Assembly (NCBI GenBank): GCA_902363145.1
Contig: CABIZB010000016.1
Coordinates: forward strand, 1-7,660
DNA from: Oscillospiraceae bacterium
Lineage (GTDB): Bacteria; Bacillota; Clostridia; Oscillospirales; Ruminococcaceae
Direction of reading: 5' to 3'
DNA length: 7,660 bases
The translations under genes and the position numbers were made by a program. Under the pieces are notes generated by a model. That model saw only the letters and a list, made by a program, of their open reading frames with translations. It was not told the DNA's origin and searched no databases. This document shows positions 1-6,314 of this stretch, piece after piece (the stretch's first letter is position 1; every line of letters begins with the position of its first letter).

Positions 1-13
1 AGGAGGAATGAAA

Positions 14-478
14 ATGTCAATGAACATCAAAACATATGTATGCGCCATTATCGGCGCAATAGGCGGGGCTGTTTCGGCAGCCCTGGGCGGCTGGGACAAT
101 GCCATTATTACGCTGATTATTTTTATGGCGGCTGATTTTATATTGGGGCTGGCAAACGCCATGTGGTGGCACAAATCCGACAAATCGGAAAACGGGGCGC
201 TGTCGTCCCGTGCCTGCTGGCAGGGAATAGTAAAGAAGTTTGGTACGCTGTTAATCGTCGTATGCGCCAACTACGCAGACAGGCTGCTCAATGTGGATTA
301 TCTTCGGGACGCTGTGATTATAGCGTTCTGCGCATCAGAGCTGATTTCCATTTGCGAGACGGCAGGACTGATGGGCATACTGCCCTCGGGCGTGCAGAAA
401 ATTTTGTCAAAGATAATTGACCTGCTAAATGATAACGTTGATGGAGGTGGACGTAATGGCAATTCTGGCAGCCGATAA
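14..478 (+). CDS. phage holin, phage_holin_4 (TcdE-like) family
   Basis: Small membrane protein of 154 aa that would form the lysis hole in the cytoplasmic membrane and let the endolysin reach the wall. Hydrophobic segments are seen near residues 7-25, 29-50 and 72-90, with a further amphipathic stretch near 98-120. The charged, glycine-rich tail (NVDGGGRNGNSGSR) would be cytoplasmic. The pattern, with a short Lys/Asp/Ser loop after the second segment, fits the phage_holin_4 family of clostridial phages. AGGAGG at 1-6 sets the start: the ATG at 14 has a 7-nt spacer, while the in-frame ATG at 8 is too close to it. The 3' end overlaps the endolysin start by 23 bp, as usual for a holin-lysin pair, so the two are probably translationally coupled. 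Upstream late genes lie outside the window. The family call is from overall pattern, not a search. Confidence 0.9.
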   Translation: MSMNIKTYVCAIIGAIGGAVSAALGGWDNAIITLIIFMAADFILGLANAMWWHKSDKSENGALSSRACWQGIVKKFGTLLIVVCANYADRLLNVDYLRDAVIIAFCASELISICETAGLMGILPSGVQKILSKIIDLLNDNVDGGGRNGNSGSR

Positions 479-1181
479 AATCATTAAAATGAATGGCGTA
501 AACGTGCATCAGTATTTTCTGACAACGCACAATCCAAACCGCATTGATATGCCCGGGAAGCGTACTGCCAAAAACATTGGAGTGACTCTGCACAACACTG
601 ACCGCATCAGCACAGCAGCCAACACAACGCCCGCTGAGCAGTACACACGTGCCACAGTTAACGGAAACATGGGCACTGTACGTGTGCATTTTTATGTTGA
701 CGATGTTGGGGCATGGCAGGATCTGCCCATTGACTACACGTCCTGGCACGCAGGACAGAAGGGAAAGGCGGACGCATACGGCAGTGCTGCCGGAAATATG
801 CAAACCATATCCATCGAATGTATTATGAACGGCAGCGGCGATGAAAAAGACTGCAAGGCACGTGACAATGCTGCACGTTTGGCAGCATATCTGCTAGATA
901 CATACGGCGGAGATCTGTACACCCACAACTACTGGTGCAATGTCCGCAACGGAAAAAAAGGTAGCATTGAAGCCTTAAACAAGTTGGACGATGGATATAA
1001 AAACTGCCCCGTGTATATCCGCCCCAAGTGGAACAGCTTCACGGAGCTGGTACAGTCATACCGCAAGAACAACAAACTGTTCTATGTGCAGGTCGGGGCT
1101 TTTAGTTCCAGGGAAAATGCTGAGGCTTACCTTAAAACAGTGAAAAAAGATTATCCGGGTGCCTTTATTAAATCAATGTAA
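456..1181 (+). CDS. endolysin: N-acetylmuramoyl-L-alanine amidase (Amidase_2) with C-terminal SPOR-like repeat
   Basis: Phage lysin of 241 aa that cuts the bond between N-acetylmuramic acid and L-alanine in peptidoglycan. The Amidase_2 (PF01510, T7 lysozyme-like) domain covers about residues 18-190. The zinc ligands are visible as H46 (GVTLHNT), H157 (YTHNYW) and C184 (KNCP). K182 sits two residues before C184, as Lys128/Cys130 do in T7 lysozyme. After a short linker, residues 208-239 (FYVQVGAFSSRENAEAYL...) form one SPOR/CwlC-type repeat, which would bind septal or denuded glycan. The start is the ATG at 456, with GGAGGTGG at 443-450. An in-frame ATG at 429 would add nine residues but has no ribosome site. 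The gene overlaps the holin and is followed 12 bp later by a strong terminator, so it is the last gene of the late operon. There is no signal peptide, so export depends on the holin. Confidence 0.93.
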   Translation: MAILAADKIIKMNGVNVHQYFLTTHNPNRIDMPGKRTAKNIGVTLHNTDRISTAANTTPAEQYTRATVNGNMGTVRVHFYVDDVGAWQDLPIDYTSWHAGQKGKADAYGSAAGNMQTISIECIMNGSGDEKDCKARDNAARLAAYLLDTYGGDLYTHNYWCNVRNGKKGSIEALNKLDDGYKNCPVYIRPKWNSFTELVQSYRKNNKLFYVQVGAFSSRENAEAYLKTVKKDYPGAFIKSM

Positions 1182-1193
1182 GATAAAAAAATT

Positions 1194-1244
1194 CGCCGTC
1201 GGTAAGAGCTGTGGGACTCTTATCGGCGGCGCTTTTTTATTTTA
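1194..1244. terminator. bidirectional intrinsic terminator between endolysin and integrase
   Basis: The stem is 15 bp with two G-U pairs: 1194-1208 (CGCCGTCGGTAAGAG) pairs with 1217-1231 (CTCTTATCGGCGGCG) around an 8-nt loop. It is followed on the + strand by CTTTTTTATTTTA (1232-1244). On the - strand the A-run at 1184-1191 gives the matching T-run. It can therefore end both the late operon (+) and the integrase transcript (-), which converge here. Confidence 0.9.
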
Positions 1245-1249
1245 TTCTC

Positions 1250-2785
1250 TTAACTGATAACAAAAGCGAACCATTGATTATTACCAACGGTTCGCCTGTG
1301 TGTGCTTTGGCTCCCCAGCGCAGAGGGAGCACAATCCGCTGAGGAGCTATCTGACACGGCTGATAGCGGTATATCAACGCTTTTGCCGTCCTTGTCCTTG
1401 AAAATGACCGTGAGCTTGTCGTCGTAAACATACACCTTTGATATCATGATGTCGGCGATAGATTTCTTGCCCTCGGTGGTGTTGATATCGGTTGCGAGGA
1501 TATCATCTATAAACACAGTGATCTGCTCAACTGATGGCACATTATCGGTCATTGCCTGAGACAATCGGAGGGCGGAGCTGAGCTGCTCCTTGCGCTCTTC
1601 CAGCTCCCTGACTTTATCATAAAGCAGCTGATTTCCGCCTGTCTGAGCTATGGCATTCACCACGTTCTCGGCCTGCTTAGTGCATTCGGTCAGCTCCTTT
1701 TCCAGCTCATCGGGCGCATACTCATTTCTGACCGTCTGCAAATACATCTGACAAATGGTCTCGGCGGTCTCCGCCTTGTCCATCTGCTCAAACGCCGACC
1801 GTGCTGCTCTGCACACCTCGTCCTCTATCAGATATTTATTTTCCAGCTTCTTGTGGCAGCCTGACTTTTTCTGCACGCCGTTACAGCGGTAATAATAGTG
1901 TTTGACACCGTTGCGTCCTGTGCCTGACAGCCCGCTCATAGGCTCTCCGCAATGACCGCAGTATAATTTACCCGACAAATAATAGTCGGCTTTGGCGGTG
2001 TTCTTGGCGGCTCTCTTGCGGTTTATAATCAATTTCTCTCTTACAGCCTCAAAGACTTCATTGGGTATCATCTGCGGTATGCCTCCTTCAATCACAATAT
2101 CATCGTATTTGTAAATGCCTATGTATTTTTCATTAGCCAGCATATTGTAAAAACTGTTTGTGGTAAACGGTCTGCCTCGGCGGTTGCGATAGCCCTGAGA
2201 GTTTAAATGCTCGGCTATGTCAGTGAGTCTCTCCCCCTCTGCGTACATCCTGAACACAGTTTCGGGGATAATTCGGGTATCATCATCAATGACCAGCTTC
2301 TTATCAACTACCTTGTAACCCAGCGGAATATGCCCTGTGGTCTGAGCCTTCATTGCCGACTGGCGCATTCCTCGGATAGTCTTTTCCTGAAGATCGGCGC
2401 TGTAGTATTCGTTTATTGCTTCAATGATATGGGTCATCATCTGACCGCTGGCATCGTCCCCGAAGCTCTCCATGACGGACAGCAGCTTCACGCCGTTTTT
2501 AGCTAAAATCTGACGGTTTACGGCGCTGTCTATGGTGTTGCGTGCAAAGCGGTCAAGTTTCCACACAATAACACTATCCCACTTGTGCATGGCGCTTTCA
2601 TGAAGCATCTGCTGGAAGGCGGGGCGGTCATCGTTCTTGCCCGTCATGGCTCGGTCTATGTATTCCCGCACGACTGTTATATCGTGCTGCTTGGCGTAAT
2701 TGTAGCAGTCGTAGAGCTGTCCCTCAATGGACTGCTCCGTCTGCTTGTCGGACGAATACCGGGCGTATATCACGGCGGTTTGCAT
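1250..2785 (-). CDS. int: large serine recombinase / phage integrase
   Basis: Protein of 511 aa that integrates and excises the element through a 5'-phosphoserine intermediate. The resolvase domain covers about residues 3-145, with R9 and catalytic S11 in YARYSSDKQ and the conserved WKLDRFAR block at 75-82. The Recombinase domain (PF07508) spans about 153-260. The zinc ribbon has C276, C279, C301 and C310 (YCGHCG ... RCNGVQKKSGC), followed by a coiled coil at about 355-412 and a beta-rich segment to about 472. This order and length are typical of the phiC31/A118/TP901-1 class. The ATG at 2785 is preferred: AGGAG (2801-2797) lies 11 nt upstream, and MQTAVIYARYSS matches the usual family start. 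An in-frame GTG at 2797 overlaps that ribosome site. The last ~38 residues are a Ser-rich, non-conserved-looking tail ending in NNQWFAFVIS and may be a drifted extension. No clear promoter of its own was found, and read-through from the repressor operon is possible. Confidence 0.95.
   Translation of the reverse strand: MQTAVIYARYSSDKQTEQSIEGQLYDCYNYAKQHDITVVREYIDRAMTGKNDDRPAFQQMLHESAMHKWDSVIVWKLDRFARNTIDSAVNRQILAKNGVKLLSVMESFGDDASGQMMTHIIEAINEYYSADLQEKTIRGMRQSAMKAQTTGHIPLGYKVVDKKLVIDDDTRIIPETVFRMYAEGERLTDIAEHLNSQGYRNRRGRPFTTNSFYNMLANEKYIGIYKYDDIVIEGGIPQMIPNEVFEAVREKLIINRKRAAKNTAKADYYLSGKLYCGHCGEPMSGLSGTGRNGVKHYYYRCNGVQKKSGCHKKLENKYLIEDEVCRAARSAFEQMDKAETAETICQMYLQTVRNEYAPDELEKELTECTKQAENVVNAIAQTGGNQLLYDKVRELEERKEQLSSALRLSQAMTDNVPSVEQITVFIDDILATDINTTEGKKSIADIMISKVYVYDDKLTVIFKDKDGKSVDIPLSAVSDSSSADCAPSALGSQSTHRRTVGNNQWFAFVIS
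1259..1295 (-). terminator. terminator-like hairpin inside the integrase 3' end
   Basis: Positions 1295-1285 (GCGAACCGTTG on the - strand) pair with 1276-1266 (CAATGGTTCGC) with one C-A mismatch. The loop is 8 nt, and TTTTG follows on the - strand. The hairpin lies within the last codons of int, just ahead of the stronger terminator at 1194-1244. It could be a second terminator or simply a structured tail; the T-run is short. Confidence 0.35.
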
Positions 2786-2802
2786 ATTTTTTATCACTCC
2801 TA

Positions 2803-2831
2803 TTGATTTTTTCGTCAGGATATGATAAAAT
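2803..2831 (+). promoter_or_regulatory. candidate + strand promoter in the integrase upstream region
   Basis: TTGATT (2803-2808) is followed by a 17-nt spacer and TAAAAT (2826-2831). This is 4/6 and 5/6 to the sigma-A consensus. It points away from int, and the only thing downstream before the next gene (on the opposite strand) is a terminator. The region is AT-rich, so a chance match is possible. Confidence 0.35.
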
Positions 2832-2864
2832 ACAGTTACTGTGGTGTGTGTATTTTATACATAT
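2820..2864. other. candidate attP of the serine integrase (45-bp inverted repeat)
   Basis: The left arm 2820-2834 (ATATGATAAAATACA) and right arm 2849-2864 (TGTATTTTATACATAT) are reverse complements apart from one extra base in the right arm. The innermost 10 bp of each arm match perfectly (2825-2834 and 2849-2858), and their centre falls between G2841 and T2842. That gives a non-palindromic central dinucleotide GT. Large serine integrases use attP sites of about 50 bp made of two imperfect inverted half-sites around such a dinucleotide, next to int. This repeat lies 35 bp upstream of the int start codon. An operator or a weak RNA hairpin is the alternative. No second att copy is visible in the window. 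Confidence 0.5.
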
Positions 2865-2911
2865 CCCTCTCCCCGTTCGGTGCTGCAACATCGAGCGGGG
2901 AATTTTTTATT
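2838..2911 (+). ncRNA. candidate small RNA (about 70 nt) ending in an intrinsic terminator
   Basis: The transcript is inferred from the candidate promoter at 2803-2831, with a start near 2838, and the terminator at 2871-2911. No open reading frame of note lies between them, and no + strand gene upstream accounts for the terminator. There is no sequence match to a known RNA family that I recognise. Low confidence. Confidence 0.22.
2871..2911 (+). terminator. intrinsic terminator facing the + direction
   Basis: The stem is 12 bp with two G-U pairs: 2871-2882 (CCCCGTTCGGTG) with 2889-2900 (CATCGAGCGGGG), loop CTGCAA. It is followed by AATTTTTTATT. On the - strand the sequence after the stem is AGAGGGATATG, without a T-run, so it should not stop the - strand cargo/repressor transcript. 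It may end a small RNA or block antisense transcripts arriving from the late operon. Confidence 0.8.
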
Positions 2912-3865
2912 TTAATTCATTGATGCTATCATTGCTATACCCCTATCTGTTGGCTTGACTGCAAATTTACCGTTTAAATATTTTGATGTTTCTATAATTA
3001 AGCCTTCTGATTTTAAGATAGAAAAATCACTAATCGGATATCCGGCTAAACTGTCTGAATGAATAGGTCCCTTTCGAGAAGTATATTTATCAACAATTTC
3101 CTTAAGCAACATGGTGTAAGATGGCTCGTCAAAGTTTTCTTCTCCGTATTTTATGCCCTTGCCTGTAAGATTGCTAATGACTATTTCAAACATGTCTGAA
3201 CTTTCATACTCAAGGTATCCAATAGCAGCAAGTTCTCCGTAAAGTTCTTTTATATCATCAACGCACATATCAGAAAGCCTGCATATTTCTCTTATATCGT
3301 TAAATGCAGCCGCTTCGCTTCTGCTTAAGCCATGGGACTTTTTATTCTCATACTCTTTGTATAACGCTTTCAATAACTTTTTGGCATCTTTGGTGATTCC
3401 TTCATTCTGAACAGTAGCGCTTTGAGGCGCTTTTTGTACTATTTTTCTATTTTCAGGCTGAATATTACCAATGACCTTTATCAAAGTATTTTTAGCACTG
3501 TCAGCCTTATCTATATCAATGTCATAAAAATAAGTTCTGATTGTTTTTATATCGAAAGGAAGCGCTGTACCCTCTCGTGCTATATGTATCAATGGGAGCC
3601 CCTTAGCTTTTCTGTATCCTGCTTCATAAAAGACATTAGGATTGAGCCCGGTAAGATCGGCAATAGCAAGTTCATCGTTATCAAGATGATTAAAAATATC
3701 TTCATTTATGCTGTTTACAGTGAATTCTGTATCAGATCTGATAACATCATAATCAAATTCTTGGCATGCTGGTGTAACGATATATTTAAGCACAATATCT
3801 GAAATTCTTCTTATTTCGCTGCCTGCTTCTCCGATTGGACAAATTAAAAAGCATTTTTTTGACAT
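2912..3865 (-). CDS. nucleoside deoxyribosyltransferase-like (DRHyd/TIR-like fold) protein with winged-helix-like C-terminus
   Basis: Protein of 317 aa. Residues 4-125 look like the nucleoside 2-deoxyribosyltransferase / DRHyd superfamily, a Rossmann-like fold related to TIR domains. FLICPIG (6-12) is the first strand and loop, S16-E17-x-R19-R20 follows, and ADLTGLNPNVFYEAGYRKAKGLP (69-91) corresponds to the family motif in which the Glu (here E81) is the nucleophile and D70 lies in the active site. Members are predicted to cleave N-glycosidic bonds of nucleotides or NAD-like molecules, and several relatives occur in nucleotide-linked defence systems. Residues ~155-317 form alpha/beta segments resembling two winged helices (DNA- or partner-binding; my inference). 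The start is set by AGGAGGT at 3879-3873 with an 8-nt spacer. It lies 30 bp after the exonuclease gene and is the last of four co-directional genes starting at the repressor, so it is probably expressed in the lysogen. Superfamily placement is good; substrate and role are unknown. Confidence 0.75.
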   Translation of the reverse strand: MSKKCFLICPIGEAGSEIRRISDIVLKYIVTPACQEFDYDVIRSDTEFTVNSINEDIFNHLDNDELAIADLTGLNPNVFYEAGYRKAKGLPLIHIAREGTALPFDIKTIRTYFYDIDIDKADSAKNTLIKVIGNIQPENRKIVQKAPQSATVQNEGITKDAKKLLKALYKEYENKKSHGLSRSEAAAFNDIREICRLSDMCVDDIKELYGELAAIGYLEYESSDMFEIVISNLTGKGIKYGEENFDEPSYTMLLKEIVDKYTSRKGPIHSDSLAGYPISDFSILKSEGLIIETSKYLNGKFAVKPTDRGIAMIASMN

Positions 3866-3895
3866 CTTACATACCTCCTGTTAGATAACCATTTA

Positions 3896-5419
3896 TTATT
3901 CATTGCCTTGATATTCTGAATTGCTTTCATCTGCATATCTCCAAACAAATCCGCCAGCGTGCTTGTAAACACCGTTGGCTGCATCTCTGATATTTTTAGG
4001 ACTTATCCTATTTTCCCGTGCAGCAGAAGCAACTGTTTCATACCGCTCTATCAGTTCCATGTCATCGGATAGCTTCAAAATAGCTCGTCCCTGAACCTTT
4101 TTAGGCTTGTTGGCTGCCTGCTCTTTTTGAGCTTCCTTTTCCTGCCTTTTCATCTCTTTGAATTGACGTTCCCGCTGCTGATCAAGTTTTCTTATCAGCA
4201 TATGGACGGCTTTATTTCTTCGTATCATCAATTTTTCACAGACGTAAATACTATCATCAAGCCGTTCTATACCCTCGTTCAGTATATCGATCTCATTATC
4301 CAGGTCCTTTATTTTGTGGTACGCCATTGCATATGATTCGTAAAGTGCAGGAGCACAGTAGCCGTTATATCTTGCCTCATCAAACAGCTTGATTGCTGCC
4401 TCTATGCTCTCGGCTTTTCGCAGGCTCTCCCCCTGCTCCCAATATGCAATGCCTTTATCGAAACCCTTGCCCTGATTATTCAGGTTTTTGATATCCTGTA
4501 ATGAAACTCTTGAATTTATAGGATTTATGGTCAGCTGAGCCTGCATATTCTGATATTCGTTTTGCAGAAGCCTGATACGCTCTTTAACGTTGTTGATTTC
4601 CCGCTCTTTACGTTCTGCCTCTTCATTTTTCATATCGATCAGTTTCAGCAGTATCTCACCGCAAACCTTTGCATCTGAAGCAGCTCGGTGTTCATGGCTA
4701 TTTACTATTCCAAAATAATTAGCCAATGTTTGTTGCTTATGGTTTTCTACCCCATAAATCATATTTTTAGACAGCCTAAGAGTGTCTATATATTTTATTT
4801 TTCCGTCATAGCCTAACCGCATAAGAGTTTCCGATAAAAAGTCCATATCAAATCTTGCATTATGGGCACACAAAATGGTCTGCATATCCAAAACATCGCC
4901 CCAGAAACTAATCAAATCCGAAAAAGCTCTCTTTTCAGACGGAGCAGTGCTTATCATTTCGTTTGTTATATGGTTTATTGCTGTTGCGGATTGCGGTATC
5001 AAAACATTGGGATTGACAAGCGTACTGAATGACTTAACAGGGGCACCGTTTTCAAAAACAACCGCTCCTATTTCTACAATTCTGTCAAAGGCGGAGCTTA
5101 GTCCTGTAGTCTCAACATCAAATGCTATAAATCTTTCTTTTATTTTGGAGATTTCATCATCTTCAACAAAATCCTCATATGTCAGAACAAGACCTCTCTT
5201 TTCCGGAGAAGATTGAACATTACTCGCAGGCGTGACAGGTGTGGAGCACTTCAACTCGGCATTTGTATCGAGGCGCTTATCTTTCAGAGCTTTCTGCTCT
5301 TTGATTTCACTTCTCCATTTTTCATCTTGTGCAGCTTCTTCACACTGCTTACATCTGCCATATTCATTTATTTGAAAAAACAAAAAATATTTACCGCATC
5401 TGTAGCATTTTTTGAACAT
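3896..5419 (-). CDS. multidomain DEDDh 3'-5' exonuclease (zinc ribbon + exonuclease + TPR-like + NUMOD1-like)
   Basis: Protein of 507 aa. An N-terminal zinc ribbon uses C5, C8, C23 and C26. A DnaQ/epsilon-type exonuclease domain covers ~96-262, with all DEDDh residues visible: D101 and E103 (AFDVETTG), D191 (AHNARFD), H244 and D249 (EHRAASD). It should be an active metal-dependent 3'-5' exonuclease on DNA or RNA. A coiled coil (~265-297) and a TPR-like helical region (~318-400) follow, then a Lys/Gln/Glu-rich linker. The end (~454-498, IERYETVASAAREN ... GGFVWRY) resembles the NUMOD1 helix-turn-helix found at the ends of homing endonucleases. The ATG at 5419 is chosen because AAAGGA (5434-5429) lies 9 nt upstream; an in-frame upstream start at 5470 would overlap the ImmA gene. 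It begins 13 bp after ImmA ends and is in the same operon. Its role in the lysogen is unknown; defence or DNA processing is possible. Confidence 0.85.
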   Translation of the reverse strand: MFKKCYRCGKYFLFFQINEYGRCKQCEEAAQDEKWRSEIKEQKALKDKRLDTNAELKCSTPVTPASNVQSSPEKRGLVLTYEDFVEDDEISKIKERFIAFDVETTGLSSAFDRIVEIGAVVFENGAPVKSFSTLVNPNVLIPQSATAINHITNEMISTAPSEKRAFSDLISFWGDVLDMQTILCAHNARFDMDFLSETLMRLGYDGKIKYIDTLRLSKNMIYGVENHKQQTLANYFGIVNSHEHRAASDAKVCGEILLKLIDMKNEEAERKEREINNVKERIRLLQNEYQNMQAQLTINPINSRVSLQDIKNLNNQGKGFDKGIAYWEQGESLRKAESIEAAIKLFDEARYNGYCAPALYESYAMAYHKIKDLDNEIDILNEGIERLDDSIYVCEKLMIRRNKAVHMLIRKLDQQRERQFKEMKRQEKEAQKEQAANKPKKVQGRAILKLSDDMELIERYETVASAARENRISPKNIRDAANGVYKHAGGFVWRYADESNSEYQGNE

Positions 5420-5432
5420 AATGTCACGTCCT

Positions 5433-5843
5433 TTAATCAATCTGCTTATCAAAATACACCCACATAGCAAATTTCACCATATCCTCGGTAATGCCGAAAT
5501 ACTCGGCAAGCTGCCATATCTCTGTATTCCCGTCTTTCATTGCTGTAATCATCTCGTCCTTCGGGGCGAGTTTTTTTATTGCCCATTTATTGGCTCGATA
5601 TTCCATACGTTCCCGAAGCTCAAGGCTGTGTTCGGTATAAAACGACATGGTCTCGCAGTGACCAAGTTCATGAGCAAGAACAGTCAGAAGATCTGTAACG
5701 CCTGCAATCTGATCGTGATCTATTATTACTGTGCAGTCTCCGCAGTCATTGATAGCCATTGAAGGGCATTTTTGAAGAGGAGCGTCGATCATAAGAATAT
5801 CATCGGCTTCTGCAAGCTCACAGAGCTCAACATAACTTGTCAT
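5433..5843 (-). CDS. immA: ImmA/IrrE-family zinc metallopeptidase
   Basis: Protein of 136 aa with the zincin motif H58-E-x-x-H62 (LAHELGHC), a downstream E81-Y-R-A-N motif supplying the likely third ligand, and the helical end (EIWQLAEYFGITEDMVKFAMWVYF) typical of phage ImmA proteins. In ICEBs1 and similar elements ImmA cleaves the ImmR repressor after DNA damage or cell-cell signals and so de-represses the element. By position this protein would act on the repressor encoded just upstream. It starts 3 bp after that gene's stop codon. The only ribosome site is a weak purine run inside the repressor's last codons, so translation is probably coupled, keeping protease levels below repressor levels. 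Length is normal for the family, and no residue appears to be missing. Confidence 0.9.
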   Translation of the reverse strand: MTSYVELCELAEADDILMIDAPLQKCPSMAINDCGDCTVIIDHDQIAGVTDLLTVLAHELGHCETMSFYTEHSLELRERMEYRANKWAIKKLAPKDEMITAMKDGNTEIWQLAEYFGITEDMVKFAMWVYFDKQID

Positions 5844-5846
5844 TTA

Positions 5847-6179
5847 TCAGTCTTCTTTCTTCTTGTCTTCTTCCCTCATTCTGCGGGCTATCTGAGCGTA
5901 TTTGCGAACATCGTTCAGAACCTCTTCATCTACATCGGCGGTGCCAAACAGAGCGAAAGAAAGCTTCTCGTTGTCGTTCTGTTCTTCATTACCAACAAGG
6001 TAATCAACAGATACACCAAGAAATTCTGCAATTTCCCCTATGCGCTTCATATAAGCGGTACTTCTACCTTTTTTCCACTCCGATACGGCTTGCTTTCCGA
6101 CACCAAGATGATTTGCAAGTTGCACCTGCGTTATTCCCTTTGCCTTGGCAACCTCTAATATTTTGTCAAAAGTACACAT
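5847..6179 (-). CDS. phage repressor, XRE/HTH_3 (ImmR/CI-like), no peptidase domain
   Basis: Protein of 110 aa. The helix-turn-helix occupies about residues 7-62 (GITQVQLANHLGVGKQAVSEWKKGRS), a standard HTH_3 fold. The short C-terminal part (~65-110) ends in a charged helix (RRMREEDKKKED). There is no S24 LexA/CI self-cleavage domain, so induction cannot go by RecA-stimulated self-cleavage and is more likely through the adjacent ImmA protease or the antirepressor at 6696-7472. AAGGAG with an 8-nt spacer precedes the ATG at 6179. It heads the - strand operon and lies opposite the Cro-like gene. It would bind the TGTACT boxes in the divergent region (inference). One such box lies inside its own first codons (6171-6176). 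Confidence 0.9.
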   Translation of the reverse strand: MCTFDKILEVAKAKGITQVQLANHLGVGKQAVSEWKKGRSTAYMKRIGEIAEFLGVSVDYLVGNEEQNDNEKLSFALFGTADVDEEVLNDVRKYAQIARRMREEDKKKED

Positions 6180-6238
6180 TTTTCTTACTCCTTTTTTGTT
6201 GTTTAATGAGAAAAGGGTAAATATTTGTACTTTTTCTA

Positions 6239-6267
6239 TTGACAGTAAGCAATTTATGTACTATAAT
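6239..6267 (+). promoter_or_regulatory. early (PR-like) promoter, perfect sigma-A consensus
   Basis: TTGACA (6239-6244), a 17-nt spacer and TATAAT (6262-6267) match the vegetative consensus at all 12 positions. It would start transcription near 6274 toward the Cro-like and antirepressor genes, leaving a leader of about 180 nt. A TGTACT box (6257-6262) overlaps the -10 and another (6226-6231) lies just upstream of the -35, so repression by occlusion is likely. Confidence 0.9.
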
Positions 6268-6271
6268 GTTT

Positions 6272-6300
6272 TTTGTAAGGAAAACACAACACATAGTCAA
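6272..6300 (-). promoter_or_regulatory. alternative candidate repressor promoter
   Basis: On the - strand, TTGACT (6300-6295), a 17-nt spacer and TACAAA (6277-6272) give 5/6 and 4/6 matches. Its start would lie near 6266, over the -10 of the early promoter, so the two would compete. It is an alternative or addition to the candidate at 6373-6401. Confidence 0.35.
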
Positions 6301-6314
6301 TAAGAAACTGAACC

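Noticed and set aside
318..803. 161-codon open frame on the - strand across the holin and endolysin
   Set aside because: It is antisense to two clear genes, its translation is Cys/Val/His-rich without a recognisable domain, and it has no ribosome site.
2786..2797. GTG at 2797 as the integrase start
   Set aside because: It overlaps the only ribosome site (AGGAG at 2801-2797); the ATG at 2785 matches the family N-terminus.
5420..5470. Upstream start at 5470 for the exonuclease
   Set aside because: The 17 extra residues overlap the ImmA coding end and lack an SD; the ATG at 5419 has AAAGGA at 9 nt and begins right at the zinc ribbon.
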